Of a stretch of 64,000 bases of DNA, positions 56,647 through 64,000 are shown piece by piece (positions within the stretch are counted from its first letter, which is position 1; every line of letters starts with the position of its first letter). The DNA comes from Campylobacter helveticus. Lineage in GTDB: Bacteria > Campylobacterota > Campylobacteria > Campylobacterales > Campylobacteraceae. Location: positions 1-64,000 of the forward strand of contig NZ_CP020478.1 in the NCBI RefSeq assembly GCF_002080395.1. The letters are read 5' to 3'. Both the position numbers and the translations under genes were made by a program. Below the pieces are notes generated by a model. It made no database searches. It had not been told where the DNA came from and saw only the letters and a list, made by a program, of their open reading frames with translations.

Positions 56647-57477
56647 ATGGCGATTAAAACTTATAAACCTTATACTCCAAGTAGGAGATATATGACAGGT
56701 GTAAGCTCAGAAGATATCACAGCAAAACCTAGTGTGCGTTCCTTGCTCATTAAGCTTCCAGCACACGCCGGACGCAATAGCTATGGACGCATTACAAGTC
56801 GCCATAAGGAAGCTGGTGCGAAAAAGCTTTATAGGATTATCGATTTTAAGCGTCGTAAATTTGGTATTGAGGGTAAGGTTGAGGCGATAGAATATGACCC
56901 TTATAGAAATTGCCGTATTGCTTTAATTTCTTATAGAGATGGCGAGAAAAGATACATTTTGCAAGCTAGAGGTTTGAAGGTTGGCGATGTGGTAATGGCG
57001 GCTGAAAGCGGACTTGATATTAAGCCGGGTAATGCTATGAAGCTTAAAAATATCCCAGTAGGAACTATCGTTCATAATATCGAGTTAAAGCCGGGTAAAG
57101 GCGGTCAAATGATTCGCTCTGCTGGTGCTTATGCACAACTTATGGGTAAAGAAGAAAAATATGTTATCTTAAGGCTTGCTAGTGGCGAAATGAGACAGGT
57201 TTTAGCTGAATGTATGGCAAGTATCGGCGAGGTTGGTAATGAAGAATGGGCAAATGTTACCATAGGCAAGGCAGGAAGAAATCGCCACAGAGGAATTCGC
57301 CCACAAACAAGAGGTTCAGCGATGAACCCAGTAGATCACCCACATGGCGGTGGTGAGGGTAAGAAAAATTCAGGTCGCCATCCTGTAACTCCGTGGGGCA
57401 AACCAACTAAAGGTGCGAAGACTCGTCGCAAAAAAGCTAGTGATAAATTAATTATTTCAAGAAGAAAAGGAAAATAA
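56647..57477 (+). CDS. rplB: 50S ribosomal protein L2
   Basis: 276 residues from ATG 56647 ([18 protein letters not shown]). Conserved [16 protein letters not shown] near the C-terminus contains the histidine near the peptidyl-transferase centre. The frame is open a little further upstream within rplW, but MAIK is the family start and GGAGG precedes it. Confidence 0.98.
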   Translation: MAIKTYKPYTPSRRYMTGVSSEDITAKPSVRSLLIKLPAHAGRNSYGRITSRHKEAGAKKLYRIIDFKRRKFGIEGKVEAIEYDPYRNCRIALISYRDGEKRYILQARGLKVGDVVMAAESGLDIKPGNAMKLKNIPVGTIVHNIELKPGKGGQMIRSAGAYAQLMGKEEKYVILRLASGEMRQVLAECMASIGEVGNEEWANVTIGKAGRNRHRGIRPQTRGSAMNPVDHPHGGGEGKKNSGRHPVTPWGKPTKGAKTRRKKASDKLIISRRKGK

Positions 57478-57478
57478 G

Positions 57479-57760
57479 ATGGCTCGTTCACTCAAAAAGG
57501 GTCCTTTTGTAGATGACCATGTAATGAAAAAAGTCATCGCAGCAAAAAAGACTAATGATAATAAACCTATCAAAACTTGGTCGCGTAGAAGCACTATTAT
57601 CCCAGATATGATAGGGCTAACTTTTAATGTTCATAATGGCAAGGTTTTTATTCCTGTTTATATTACGGAAAACCACATAGGATATAAACTTGGCGAATTT
57701 GCGCCAACACGCACTTTTAAAGGCCATAAAGGCTCTGTGCAAAAGAAAATCGGCAAGTAA
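57479..57760 (+). CDS. rpsS: 30S ribosomal protein S19
   Basis: 93 residues beginning [18 protein letters not shown] and containing [19 protein letters not shown] and the C-terminal [14 protein letters not shown]. Typical length. One base after the rplB stop; AAGGAAA lies at the rplB end. Confidence 0.98.
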   Translation: MARSLKKGPFVDDHVMKKVIAAKKTNDNKPIKTWSRRSTIIPDMIGLTFNVHNGKVFIPVYITENHIGYKLGEFAPTRTFKGHKGSVQKKIGK

Positions 57761-57769
57761 GGGGAGCAA

Positions 57770-58174
57770 ATGAGTAAAGCATTGATTAAATTCATTAGAT
57801 TATCTCCTATTAAGGCGAGGTTGATTGCGAGAGAAGTGCAGGGTATGAACGCTGAACTTGCTATGGCGAGTTTGAAATTTATGCCAAATAAGGGTGCGAA
57901 ATACATTGCCAATGCTATTTCAAGTGCTGTGGCAAATGGTGGCTTTGAGGCTAATGAAGTTGTGGTAAAAAGCTGTCGTGTTGATGCTGGTGCGGTTCTT
58001 AAAAGATTTCGTCCGCGTGCTAGAGGAAGTGCAAGTCGTATTAGAAAGCCTACTTCTCATATTATGGTTGAGGTGGCGAAGCTTGAGGTAAAGAGCGAAG
58101 AAAAAAAAGCTCCAGCTAAAGTAGCAAAAAAAACTACAAGCACTAAAAAAGCAACAGCAAAAAAGGAAAGCTAA
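57770..58174 (+). CDS. rplV: 50S ribosomal protein L22
   Basis: 134 residues: a standard core ([20 protein letters not shown], then [18 protein letters not shown]) and an extra, Lys/Ala-rich tail of about 25 residues ([20 protein letters not shown]) not needed for the fold. Such tails are seen in Campylobacter L22. It ends one base before rpsC. Confidence 0.97.
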   Translation: MSKALIKFIRLSPIKARLIAREVQGMNAELAMASLKFMPNKGAKYIANAISSAVANGGFEANEVVVKSCRVDAGAVLKRFRPRARGSASRIRKPTSHIMVEVAKLEVKSEEKKAPAKVAKKTTSTKKATAKKES

Positions 58175-58876
58175 ATGGGACAAAAAGTAAATCCAATTGG
58201 TCTAAGACTGGGAATTAATAGAAATTGGGAGTCAAGATGGTTTCCAACTAAAGCAAATTTAGTGGAAAATATCGGTGAGGACTATAAAATTAGGGCTTTT
58301 TTAAAAAGAAAACTTTACTATGCGGGAATTTCTCAAATTTTAGTAGAAAGAACTACCAAAAAGCTTCGTGTTACTGTAGTAGCTGCAAGACCTGGCATTA
58401 TTATCGGTAAAAAGGGAAGTGATGTTGATATTTTGAAGAAAGAATTGCAGGATTTAATTGGAAAAGATGTCAATATTAACATTAAGGAAGAAAGAAAGGC
58501 TGGGTCTTCTGCACAACTTGCTGCTGAAAGTGTTGCAACTCAACTTGAAAAAAGGATTGCTTTTAGAAGAGCGATGAAAAAAGTTATTCAAGGTGCACAA
58601 AAAGCTGGAGCAAAAGGAATTAAGGTTTCTGTTTCTGGTCGTTTGGGTGGGGCTGAAATGGCGAGAACAGAATGGTATCTTGAGGGTCGTGTTCCACTTC
58701 ATACTTTAAGAGCTAAGATTGATTATGGTTTTGCAGAAGCAAGAACGACTTATGGAAATATAGGCGTTAAGGTATGGATTTTTAAGGGTGAAGTTCTACA
58801 AAAAGGTTTTCAAGCAGAAAAGAGCGAAGAAAATGCACCTACAAAAAAACCAAGACGCACAAGAAGGGGTAAATAA
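58175..58876 (+). CDS. rpsC: 30S ribosomal protein S3
   Basis: 233 residues with the KH-domain segment [19 protein letters not shown] and the C-terminal domain [20 protein letters not shown]. The basic end [14 protein letters not shown] is typical. Starts right after rplV. Confidence 0.98.
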   Translation: MGQKVNPIGLRLGINRNWESRWFPTKANLVENIGEDYKIRAFLKRKLYYAGISQILVERTTKKLRVTVVAARPGIIIGKKGSDVDILKKELQDLIGKDVNINIKEERKAGSSAQLAAESVATQLEKRIAFRRAMKKVIQGAQKAGAKGIKVSVSGRLGGAEMARTEWYLEGRVPLHTLRAKIDYGFAEARTTYGNIGVKVWIFKGEVLQKGFQAEKSEENAPTKKPRRTRRGK

Positions 58877-58878
58877 CT

Positions 58879-59304
58879 ATGTTGATGCCAAAAAGAACAA
58901 AATATCGCAAGATGATGAAGGGGCGTAATAGAGGCTATGCAAATAGAGGGACGGAATTTACTTTTGGCGAGTATGCTTTAAAAGCAACTGAAGCTGGACG
59001 CATCAATTCACGCCAAATAGAAGCCGCTCGTATTGCTTTAACGCGTTTTGTTAAGAGACAGGGTAAAACTTGGATTAGGGTTTTTCCCGATAAGCCTTTG
59101 ACAAAAAAACCTTTAGAAACGCGTATGGGTAAAGGTAAAGGTGGCGTTGAAGAATGGGTTATGAATATCAAGCCTGGTCGTATTATCTATGAAATGGCGG
59201 GAGTTAGTGAAGATATGGCGAGACAAGCTTTAACTTTGGCTATGCACAAATTACCATTTAAGACGAAGTTTATTACAAGAGAGAGTCAAAATGAAATATA
59301 CTGA
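58879..59304 (+). CDS. rplP: 50S ribosomal protein L16
   Basis: 141 residues. Start ATG 58879 ([19 protein letters not shown]) or the in-frame ATG 58885. [18 protein letters not shown] is the family's conserved part near the A-site. Overlaps rpmC by 14 bases. Confidence 0.97.
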   Translation: MLMPKRTKYRKMMKGRNRGYANRGTEFTFGEYALKATEAGRINSRQIEAARIALTRFVKRQGKTWIRVFPDKPLTKKPLETRMGKGKGGVEEWVMNIKPGRIIYEMAGVSEDMARQALTLAMHKLPFKTKFITRESQNEIY

Positions 59305-59476
59305 GATTAAAGATAAGACAGCCGTAGAGCTTAATGCTATGTTGAAAGAAAAGAAGTTGCTTTTATTTACCTTAAAACAAAAGCTAAAAACAATGCAGCT
59401 GACTAATCCTAAGGAAATTAGTCAAGTTAAAAAAGACATTGCTAGAATAAATACAGCAATTAGCGCTTTAAGATAA
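59291..59476 (+). CDS. rpmC: 50S ribosomal protein L29
   Basis: 61 residues, helical hairpin: [20 protein letters not shown] then [17 protein letters not shown]. Starts within the end of rplP. Located next to the tunnel exit beside L23. Confidence 0.95.
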   Translation: MKYTEIKDKTAVELNAMLKEKKLLLFTLKQKLKTMQLTNPKEISQVKKDIARINTAISALR

Positions 59477-59485
59477 GGATAGATT

Positions 59486-59737
59486 ATGGCATTTAAAAGA
59501 GAAATTCAAGGCGTTGTTGTAAAAATTGCTGGGGAAAAAACAGCTAGTATTTTGGTGGAGAGAAAGGTTGTCCATCCAAGATATAGAAAAATTGTTAAAC
59601 GCTTTAAAAAATATTTAATTCACGATGAAAGAAATGAAGCTAAAATTGGAGATGTGGTTGTGGCGGTAGAGTGCAGACCTATCTCAAAAAGAAAATCATT
59701 TCGCTTGAAATCTGTATTAATAGCAGGAGCTGAGTAA
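59486..59737 (+). CDS. rpsQ: 30S ribosomal protein S17
   Basis: 83 residues; [20 protein letters not shown] and [20 protein letters not shown] are typical OB-fold parts. [11 protein letters not shown] is the conserved rRNA-binding end. Its stop overlaps the rplN ATG by one base. Confidence 0.97.
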   Translation: MAFKREIQGVVVKIAGEKTASILVERKVVHPRYRKIVKRFKKYLIHDERNEAKIGDVVVAVECRPISKRKSFRLKSVLIAGAE

Positions 59738-60105
59738 TGATACAAAGTTTTACAAGACTTGCAGTAGCCGATAATAGCGGTGCAAAAGAGCTAATGTGTA
59801 TTAAGGTTTTAGGTGGTAGCAAAAGGCGTTATGCTACCGTTGGTGATGTGATTGTTGCATCTGTTAAAAAAGCTTTACCAAATGGAAAAGTGAAAAAAGG
59901 TCAGGTGGTTAAAGCGGTTATTGTTAGAACAAAAAAGGAAATCCATAGAGATAATGGTTCTTTAATCCGTTTTGATGAAAACGCTGCTGTCATACTTGAT
60001 GCTAAAAGAGAGCCTGTGGGAACGCGTATCTTTGGACCTGTTGGCAGAGAAGTGCGCTATGGTGGCTTTATGAAGATTGTATCACTAGCTCCGGAGGTTT
60101 TATAA
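59737..60105 (+). CDS. rplN: 50S ribosomal protein L14
   Basis: 122 residues starting [19 protein letters not shown], with [20 protein letters not shown] at the C-terminus. Standard length. One-base overlaps with rpsQ and rplX. Confidence 0.98.
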   Translation: MIQSFTRLAVADNSGAKELMCIKVLGGSKRRYATVGDVIVASVKKALPNGKVKKGQVVKAVIVRTKKEIHRDNGSLIRFDENAAVILDAKREPVGTRIFGPVGREVRYGGFMKIVSLAPEVL

Positions 60106-60326
60106 TGAAATTGAAAATCAAGAAAGGTGATAGCGTTAAGGTTATCACAGGAGATGATAAAGGTAAAACAGGAAAGGTTTTAGCGGTATATCCTAAGACT
60201 CTTAAGGTTGTAGTTGAGGGTTGTAAAGTCGTTAAAAAGGCTATTAAGCCGAGCGAGAAAAATCCAAATGGTGGTTTCGTAAATAAGGAAATGCCTATGG
60301 ATATCTCTAATGTGGCAAAAATTTAG
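60105..60326 (+). CDS. rplX: 50S ribosomal protein L24
   Basis: 73 residues with the KOW motif [20 protein letters not shown] little shorter than the L24 of many bacteria (about 77-105) but complete in fold. Starts one base inside rplN. Confidence 0.96.
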   Translation: MKLKIKKGDSVKVITGDDKGKTGKVLAVYPKTLKVVVEGCKVVKKAIKPSEKNPNGGFVNKEMPMDISNVAKI

Positions 60327-60334
60327 GAGAGACT

Positions 60335-60877
60335 ATGAGATTGAAAGAAAAATATAGTCAAAATATTAAAGCAGCTTTAGTAAAGGAATTTGATATTAAA
60401 AATCCTATGCTTATCCCTGCTCTTGAAAAAGTTGTTATTAGCGTAGGTGCTGGAGAATTAGCCAAAGACCAAAAGGTATTGCAGAATGTGGCTGATACCA
60501 TTTCTTTAATCGCAGGACAAAGAGCTGTGATTACTAAGGCAAAAAAATCTGTTGCGGGTTTTAAAGTTCGCGAAGGTTTTCCTGTCGGCGTAATGGTAAC
60601 TTTAAGAAAGGATAATATGTTTGCTTTCTTAGATAAACTTATTTCTATCGCACTTCCAAGGGTGAAAGATTTTAGAGGACTTAGCAGAGATGGCTTTGAT
60701 GGTAGAGGAAATTATAATTTTGGACTTAATGAGCAGCTAATGTTTCCAGAGGTGGAATACGATAAAATCTTACGCACTCACGGGATGAACATTTCTATTG
60801 TTACAACAGCACAAAATGATAAAGAGGCACAAAAGCTTTTAGAGCTTATCGGTGTGCCATTTGCAAAAGGAAAATAA
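60335..60877 (+). CDS. rplE: 50S ribosomal protein L5
   Basis: 180 residues; binds 5S r[23 protein letters not shown] at the start, [20 protein letters not shown] in the middle. AGGAGAG lies just before the ATG. Confidence 0.98.
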   Translation: MRLKEKYSQNIKAALVKEFDIKNPMLIPALEKVVISVGAGELAKDQKVLQNVADTISLIAGQRAVITKAKKSVAGFKVREGFPVGVMVTLRKDNMFAFLDKLISIALPRVKDFRGLSRDGFDGRGNYNFGLNEQLMFPEVEYDKILRTHGMNISIVTTAQNDKEAQKLLELIGVPFAKGK

Positions 60878-60878
60878 T

Positions 60879-61064
60879 ATGGCTAAAAAATCAATGATAG
60901 CAAAAGCAGCGCGTAAGCCTAAATTTAAAGTTCGTGGTTATACAAGATGCCAAATTTGTGGACGCCCACATTCAGTTTATAGAGATTTTGGAATTTGCAG
61001 GGTTTGCCTTAGAAAGATGGGCAATGAGGGCTTGATTCCGGGTCTTAAAAAAGCAAGCTGGTAA
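60879..61064 (+). CDS. rpsN: 30S ribosomal protein S14, zinc-binding type
   Basis: 61 residues from ATG 60879 ([20 protein letters not shown]); the frame is open into rplE but this ATG is the family start. Two CxxC pairs, [20 protein letters not shown], bind zinc, so this is the short C+ type. One base after the rplE stop. Confidence 0.97.
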   Translation: MAKKSMIAKAARKPKFKVRGYTRCQICGRPHSVYRDFGICRVCLRKMGNEGLIPGLKKASW

Positions 61065-61073
61065 GGAGAAGAG

Positions 61074-61469
61074 ATGATAAATGATATAATTTCAGATTCT
61101 CTTACACGCATTAGAAATGCAGGTATGAGAAGACTTGAGACAACTAAACTTTTACATTCTAAAGTTGTGGAAGCTTTAGTGGGAATTTTCCAAGCTAAGG
61201 GCTATATAGAAAGTTTTAATGTCATAGAAGAAGACAAGAAAAAATTTATCAATGTTGTTTTGAAATATGATGAAAAGGGCAAAAGTGTGATTAATGAGCT
61301 TAAGAGGATTTCTAAGCCCGGACGCCGTGTTTATAAGGGTAAAGATGAAATTAAGCGTTTTAAAAATGGTTATGGTACTATCGTAGTTAGCACAAGTCGT
61401 GGCGTTTTAGCTAATGATGAAGCTTTTAAGGCGGGTGTTGGCGGCGAAATTTTATGTACCATTTGGTAG
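61074..61469 (+). CDS. rpsH: 30S ribosomal protein S8
   Basis: 131 residues; [20 protein letters not shown] at the N-terminus and [20 protein letters not shown] at the C-terminus, the conserved S8 ending. In enterobacteria S8 represses the spc operon. A 73-bp gap follows, longer than other gaps in this operon. Confidence 0.98.
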   Translation: MINDIISDSLTRIRNAGMRRLETTKLLHSKVVEALVGIFQAKGYIESFNVIEEDKKKFINVVLKYDEKGKSVINELKRISKPGRRVYKGKDEIKRFKNGYGTIVVSTSRGVLANDEAFKAGVGGEILCTIW

Positions 61470-61542
61470 TCTGCTTTTTATGGCATTGGGTATCCATTCT
61501 TTATAAAAGTAGAAATATCCTAGACAAATAAAAAGGAAAAAT

Positions 61543-62079
61543 ATGTCTCGTATAGGTAAGCAGCCTGTCGCTATTCCAAATGGCGTAGAGGTGAAGTTAG
61601 AAGGAACTTTGTTAAAATTTAAAAAAGGAAATTTAACAAAGGATTTGGACACTAAGGCAAATGTAAATGTTGAGATTAAAGAAAATCAAATTCTTTTTTC
61701 TCCAAAAGGTGAAGATAGACAGAGCAGAGCGTATTGGGGAACTTATAGGGCTTTAGCAAGTAATATTGTTGTAGGTTTAACTGAAGGTTTTTCTAAGACT
61801 TTAGAAATTAATGGTGTGGGTTATAAAGCGGCTTTAAAGGGTAAGGTTTTAGAGCTAAGTCTTGGTTTTTCTCATCCTATTAACTACGAAATTCCAGCGG
61901 GAATTGAGATAAGTGTAGATAAAAATAATGTGATTATTAAGGGAAGCGATAAGCAAGTTGTAGGACAAGTTGCTGCGCAAATTCGTGAATTTAGACCACC
62001 TGAGCCATACAAAGGGAAGGGTGTGAAGTATTCTGATGAGCGTATTATCCGCAAAGCTGGTAAGACATCGAAGAAGTAA
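61543..62079 (+). CDS. rplF: 50S ribosomal protein L6
   Basis: 178 residues; [20 protein letters not shown] and near the C-terminus [26 protein letters not shown] upstream. Two-domain L6 fold of normal length. Confidence 0.98.
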   Translation: MSRIGKQPVAIPNGVEVKLEGTLLKFKKGNLTKDLDTKANVNVEIKENQILFSPKGEDRQSRAYWGTYRALASNIVVGLTEGFSKTLEINGVGYKAALKGKVLELSLGFSHPINYEIPAGIEISVDKNNVIIKGSDKQVVGQVAAQIREFRPPEPYKGKGVKYSDERIIRKAGKTSKK

Positions 62080-62088
62080 GGATAGTAT

Positions 62089-62445
62089 ATGAGAGCAAAT
62101 GTATTAAAAAGAAAAATTAGTCTTAGAATTAAAAGAAAAAAAAGAATTAGAGCAAAAATTTCAGGTTGTGCTACTCTTCCTAGAATTTCGGTATTTAAGT
62201 CTAACAGAACGCTATATATCCAAGCTATCGATGATGTAAAAAATGTAACTTTAGCTGCGGCCGATGGACACAAGTTAGGCATTAAGGCAAATAAAGAAGG
62301 TGCAAAAAAAATCGGTGCAGAATTTGCAAAGACTCTTAAGGCACAAAAAATTGAAGAAGGTGTCTTTGATAGAAATGGCTATGTGTATCACGGAGTAATT
62401 GCAGCCTTGGCAGAATCTTTGAGAGAAAATGGCATTAGGCTATAA
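62089..62445 (+). CDS. rplR: 50S ribosomal protein L18
   Basis: 118 residues with a basic N-terminus ([17 protein letters not shown]) and the C-terminal [19 protein letters not shown]. It binds 5S rRNA with L5. AAGGATAG precedes the ATG. Confidence 0.98.
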   Translation: MRANVLKRKISLRIKRKKRIRAKISGCATLPRISVFKSNRTLYIQAIDDVKNVTLAAADGHKLGIKANKEGAKKIGAEFAKTLKAQKIEEGVFDRNGYVYHGVIAALAESLRENGIRL

Positions 62446-62454
62446 GGAGAGATG

Positions 62455-62898
62455 ATGGAAAAGTACAATAGAGAAGAATTTGAAGAAGTAATTGTTGATA
62501 TAGGTAGAGTTACAAAGGTTGTTAAGGGTGGTAGAAGATTTCGCTTTACAGCATTAGTTATAGTAGGTAATAGAAAAGGGCTTGTTGGTGTAGGATATGG
62601 TAAAGCTAAAGAGGTCCCTGATGCTATTCGTAAAGCTGTCGATGATGCTTTTAAAAATATGGTCGAGGTTAAAACAAAGGGTTCTACCATCGCTCACGAT
62701 GTTGAGGTGAAATATAATGCTAGTCGCATTTTACTTAAGCCTGCTAGTGAGGGAACGGGTGTTATAGCCGGTGGTTTTACGCGTCCTATCGTGGAGCTTG
62801 CTGGGATTAAAGATATTTTAACTAAATCTTTAGGTTCAAATAATTCGGCAAATGTGGTTCGTGCGACTATTAAAGCCTTAACTATGTTAAAAGGATAA
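62455..62898 (+). CDS. rpsE: 30S ribosomal protein S5
   Basis: 147 residues from ATG 62455 ([20 protein letters not shown]). An in-frame ATG three bases earlier is equally placed behind [26 protein letters not shown] is the conserved double-stranded RNA-binding segment. Four bases before rplO; no rpmD (L30) between, normal for this class. Confidence 0.97.
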   Translation: MEKYNREEFEEVIVDIGRVTKVVKGGRRFRFTALVIVGNRKGLVGVGYGKAKEVPDAIRKAVDDAFKNMVEVKTKGSTIAHDVEVKYNASRILLKPASEGTGVIAGGFTRPIVELAGIKDILTKSLGSNNSANVVRATIKALTMLKG

Positions 62899-62901
62899 AC
62901 G

Positions 62902-63294
62902 ATGAATTTAACAAAAGCAGCAGGTTCAACAAGAAAGATTAAAAGAATAGGTCGTGGTCAAGGTAGTGGTATGGGTAAAACCTCTACAAAAGGTGGTAAA
63001 GGTCAAACCGCAAGAAAAGGTTATAACGAAAAAAGAGGCTTTGAGGGTGGGCAGCAGCCACTTCAAAGAAGATTGCCAAAAGTAGGTTTTACTTCTAAGG
63101 TTGAAAAACCTTATGTGATTAATGTCGAAAAAATTACGGCGATAAAAAATTTGAGTGAAATTACTTTTGAAAGCATTAAATCCGTGCATAAAATTTCAAA
63201 ATCTGTTTGCAAAATTAAATTAATAGGTGCAAGTGCAAAAGATTTGAAATCTAAAGTTAAAGATGAAAATATTAGTGTCAGCGGAATAAAATAA
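62902..63294 (+). CDS. rplO: 50S ribosomal protein L15
   Basis: 130 residues; [19 protein letters not shown] and [18 protein letters not shown] are family signatures. Its last base is the first base of the secY ATG. Confidence 0.97.
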   Translation: MNLTKAAGSTRKIKRIGRGQGSGMGKTSTKGGKGQTARKGYNEKRGFEGGQQPLQRRLPKVGFTSKVEKPYVINVEKITAIKNLSEITFESIKSVHKISKSVCKIKLIGASAKDLKSKVKDENISVSGIK

Positions 63295-64000
63295 TGAATA
63301 GAGCATTGACGAATAAAATTTTAATTACATTAGCATTTTTATTTGCTTATAGGGTTCTGGCTTATGTGCCAGTTCCCGGCGTCAATGCTGATGTTATTGC
63401 GGAATTTTTTAATAATAATGAAAATAATGCTTTAGGCTTGTTTAATGTTTTTAGTGGCGGTGCAGCGGAGAGATTTTCTATTATTTCTTTGGGGATTATG
63501 CCTTACATTACTGCTTCAATTATTATGGAGCTTTTAGCAGCCACTTTTCCAAATATCGGCAAAATGAAAAAAGAACGCGATGGTATGCAAAAATATATGC
63601 AAATTATACGCTATGCGACTATATTTATCACTTTGGTGCAAAGTATAGGGGTGGCTATAGGTTTGCAAAGTTTGCACGGACGCGGAGGCTCTAGTGCAAT
63701 TATGATAGAGGATTTAAACACTTTCATTGCATTGTGTGCGGTTTCAATGTTGGCTGGAACTATGCTTTTAATGTGGCTTGGAGAGCAAATTACTCAAAGA
63801 GGTGTTGGAAATGGAATTTCTCTTATCATTTTTGCAGGTATCGTTTCCACTATTCCTTCGGCTATTTCAAACACTGTGGGGCAAATTAACTCTGGTGAGA
63901 TGAATTTTCTAACAGCTTGTGCGATTTTACTGCTTATTTTACTTACCATAGGTGTAATTATTTATGTGGAACTTGGGGAGCGTAGAATTCCTATTTCTTA
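63294..64000 (+). CDS. secY: Protein translocase subunit SecY (5' part, runs off the window)
   Basis: ATG 63294 overlaps the rplO stop (TAATG). About 235 residues are present: [20 protein letters not shown], then VLAYVPVPGVNA, IMPYITASIIMELL, and GEQITQRGVGNGISLIIFAG, the standard SecY helices and cytoplasmic loop. The gene forms the membrane pore of the Sec translocon with SecE and SecG. The right end of the window cuts it in the middle; the remainder is not visible. Confidence 0.97.
   Translation, partial: MNRALTNKILITLAFLFAYRVLAYVPVPGVNADVIAEFFNNNENNALGLFNVFSGGAAERFSIISLGIMPYITASIIMELLAATFPNIGKMKKERDGMQKYMQIIRYATIFITLVQSIGVAIGLQSLHGRGGSSAIMIEDLNTFIALCAVSMLAGTMLLMWLGEQITQRGVGNGISLIIFAGIVSTIPSAISNTVGQINSGEMNFLTACAILLLILLTIGVIIYVELGERRIPIS

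Overview
The window is the start of a low-GC chromosome from a thermotolerant Campylobacter, or a very close relative. It opens at dnaA and ends inside secY. Evidence: dnaA-dnaN-gyrB at the origin; the gene groups OPT transporter-uppP-thrS-infC and RNase J-ksgA-phosphorylase-rlmN-small peptide, which I recall from C. jejuni; a group-A Tlp-type chemoreceptor; paired DUF1796 ('617 family') genes; and many poly-G/poly-C contingency tracts. The species cannot be fixed from the sequence alone. I see no rRNA, tRNA, CRISPR array or complete insertion sequence.

Layout. 1-4848: replication genes dnaA, dnaN and gyrB, with an oriC candidate at 1321-1458. 4855-5902: a decayed segment with a broken P-loop kinase and a broken family-90 glycosyltransferase that carries a perfect 55-bp tandem duplication. 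5977-7382: queF and obgE. 7393-10526: a poly-G FkbM methyltransferase (OFF here) and a chemoreceptor with T15 just upstream of its -10 and C13 just after its stop. 10527-17956: a bacterial alpha-2-macroglobulin lipoprotein with its usual partner pbpC. 17943-22973: gltD and an arginine cluster (argC, a GNAT gene, argB, argD) on the minus strand. 23141-28297: two convergent restriction-modification systems between argC and topA. 28393-38848: topA, the sigma54-controlled hook gene flgE, a repeat-rich gap, an OPT transporter, uppP, thrS and infC. 38905-50003: two DUF1796 paralogues with poly-G tracts flanking gltB, a cytosine-methylase remnant, rlmN, a 29-residue membrane peptide, a phosphorylase, ksgA and RNase J. 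50009-54704: nrdA, purB and an RluA-type pseudouridine synthase. 54852-64000: the S10-spc ribosomal operon from rpsJ into secY.

The main discovery is at 27574-28297. A clear EcoRI-type endonuclease (PDGG, EAK and GNAIER motifs at EcoRI-like spacing) is split by an 8-G tract. Ten or seven Gs would restore one 241- or 240-residue reading frame, whereas the adjoining DPPY adenine methylase has no such tract. This looks like a phase-variable restriction enzyme with a stable protective methylase, opposite to the more familiar phase-variable methylase. The neighbouring system has two adenine methylases, which suggests an asymmetric target, and a PD-(D/E)xK nuclease interrupted by a frameshift near codon 29.

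Surface and interaction genes in the window (FkbM, DUF1796 pair, chemoreceptor) carry or adjoin simple homopolymers, whereas core genes do not. Several of these loci could therefore vary independently within one culture.
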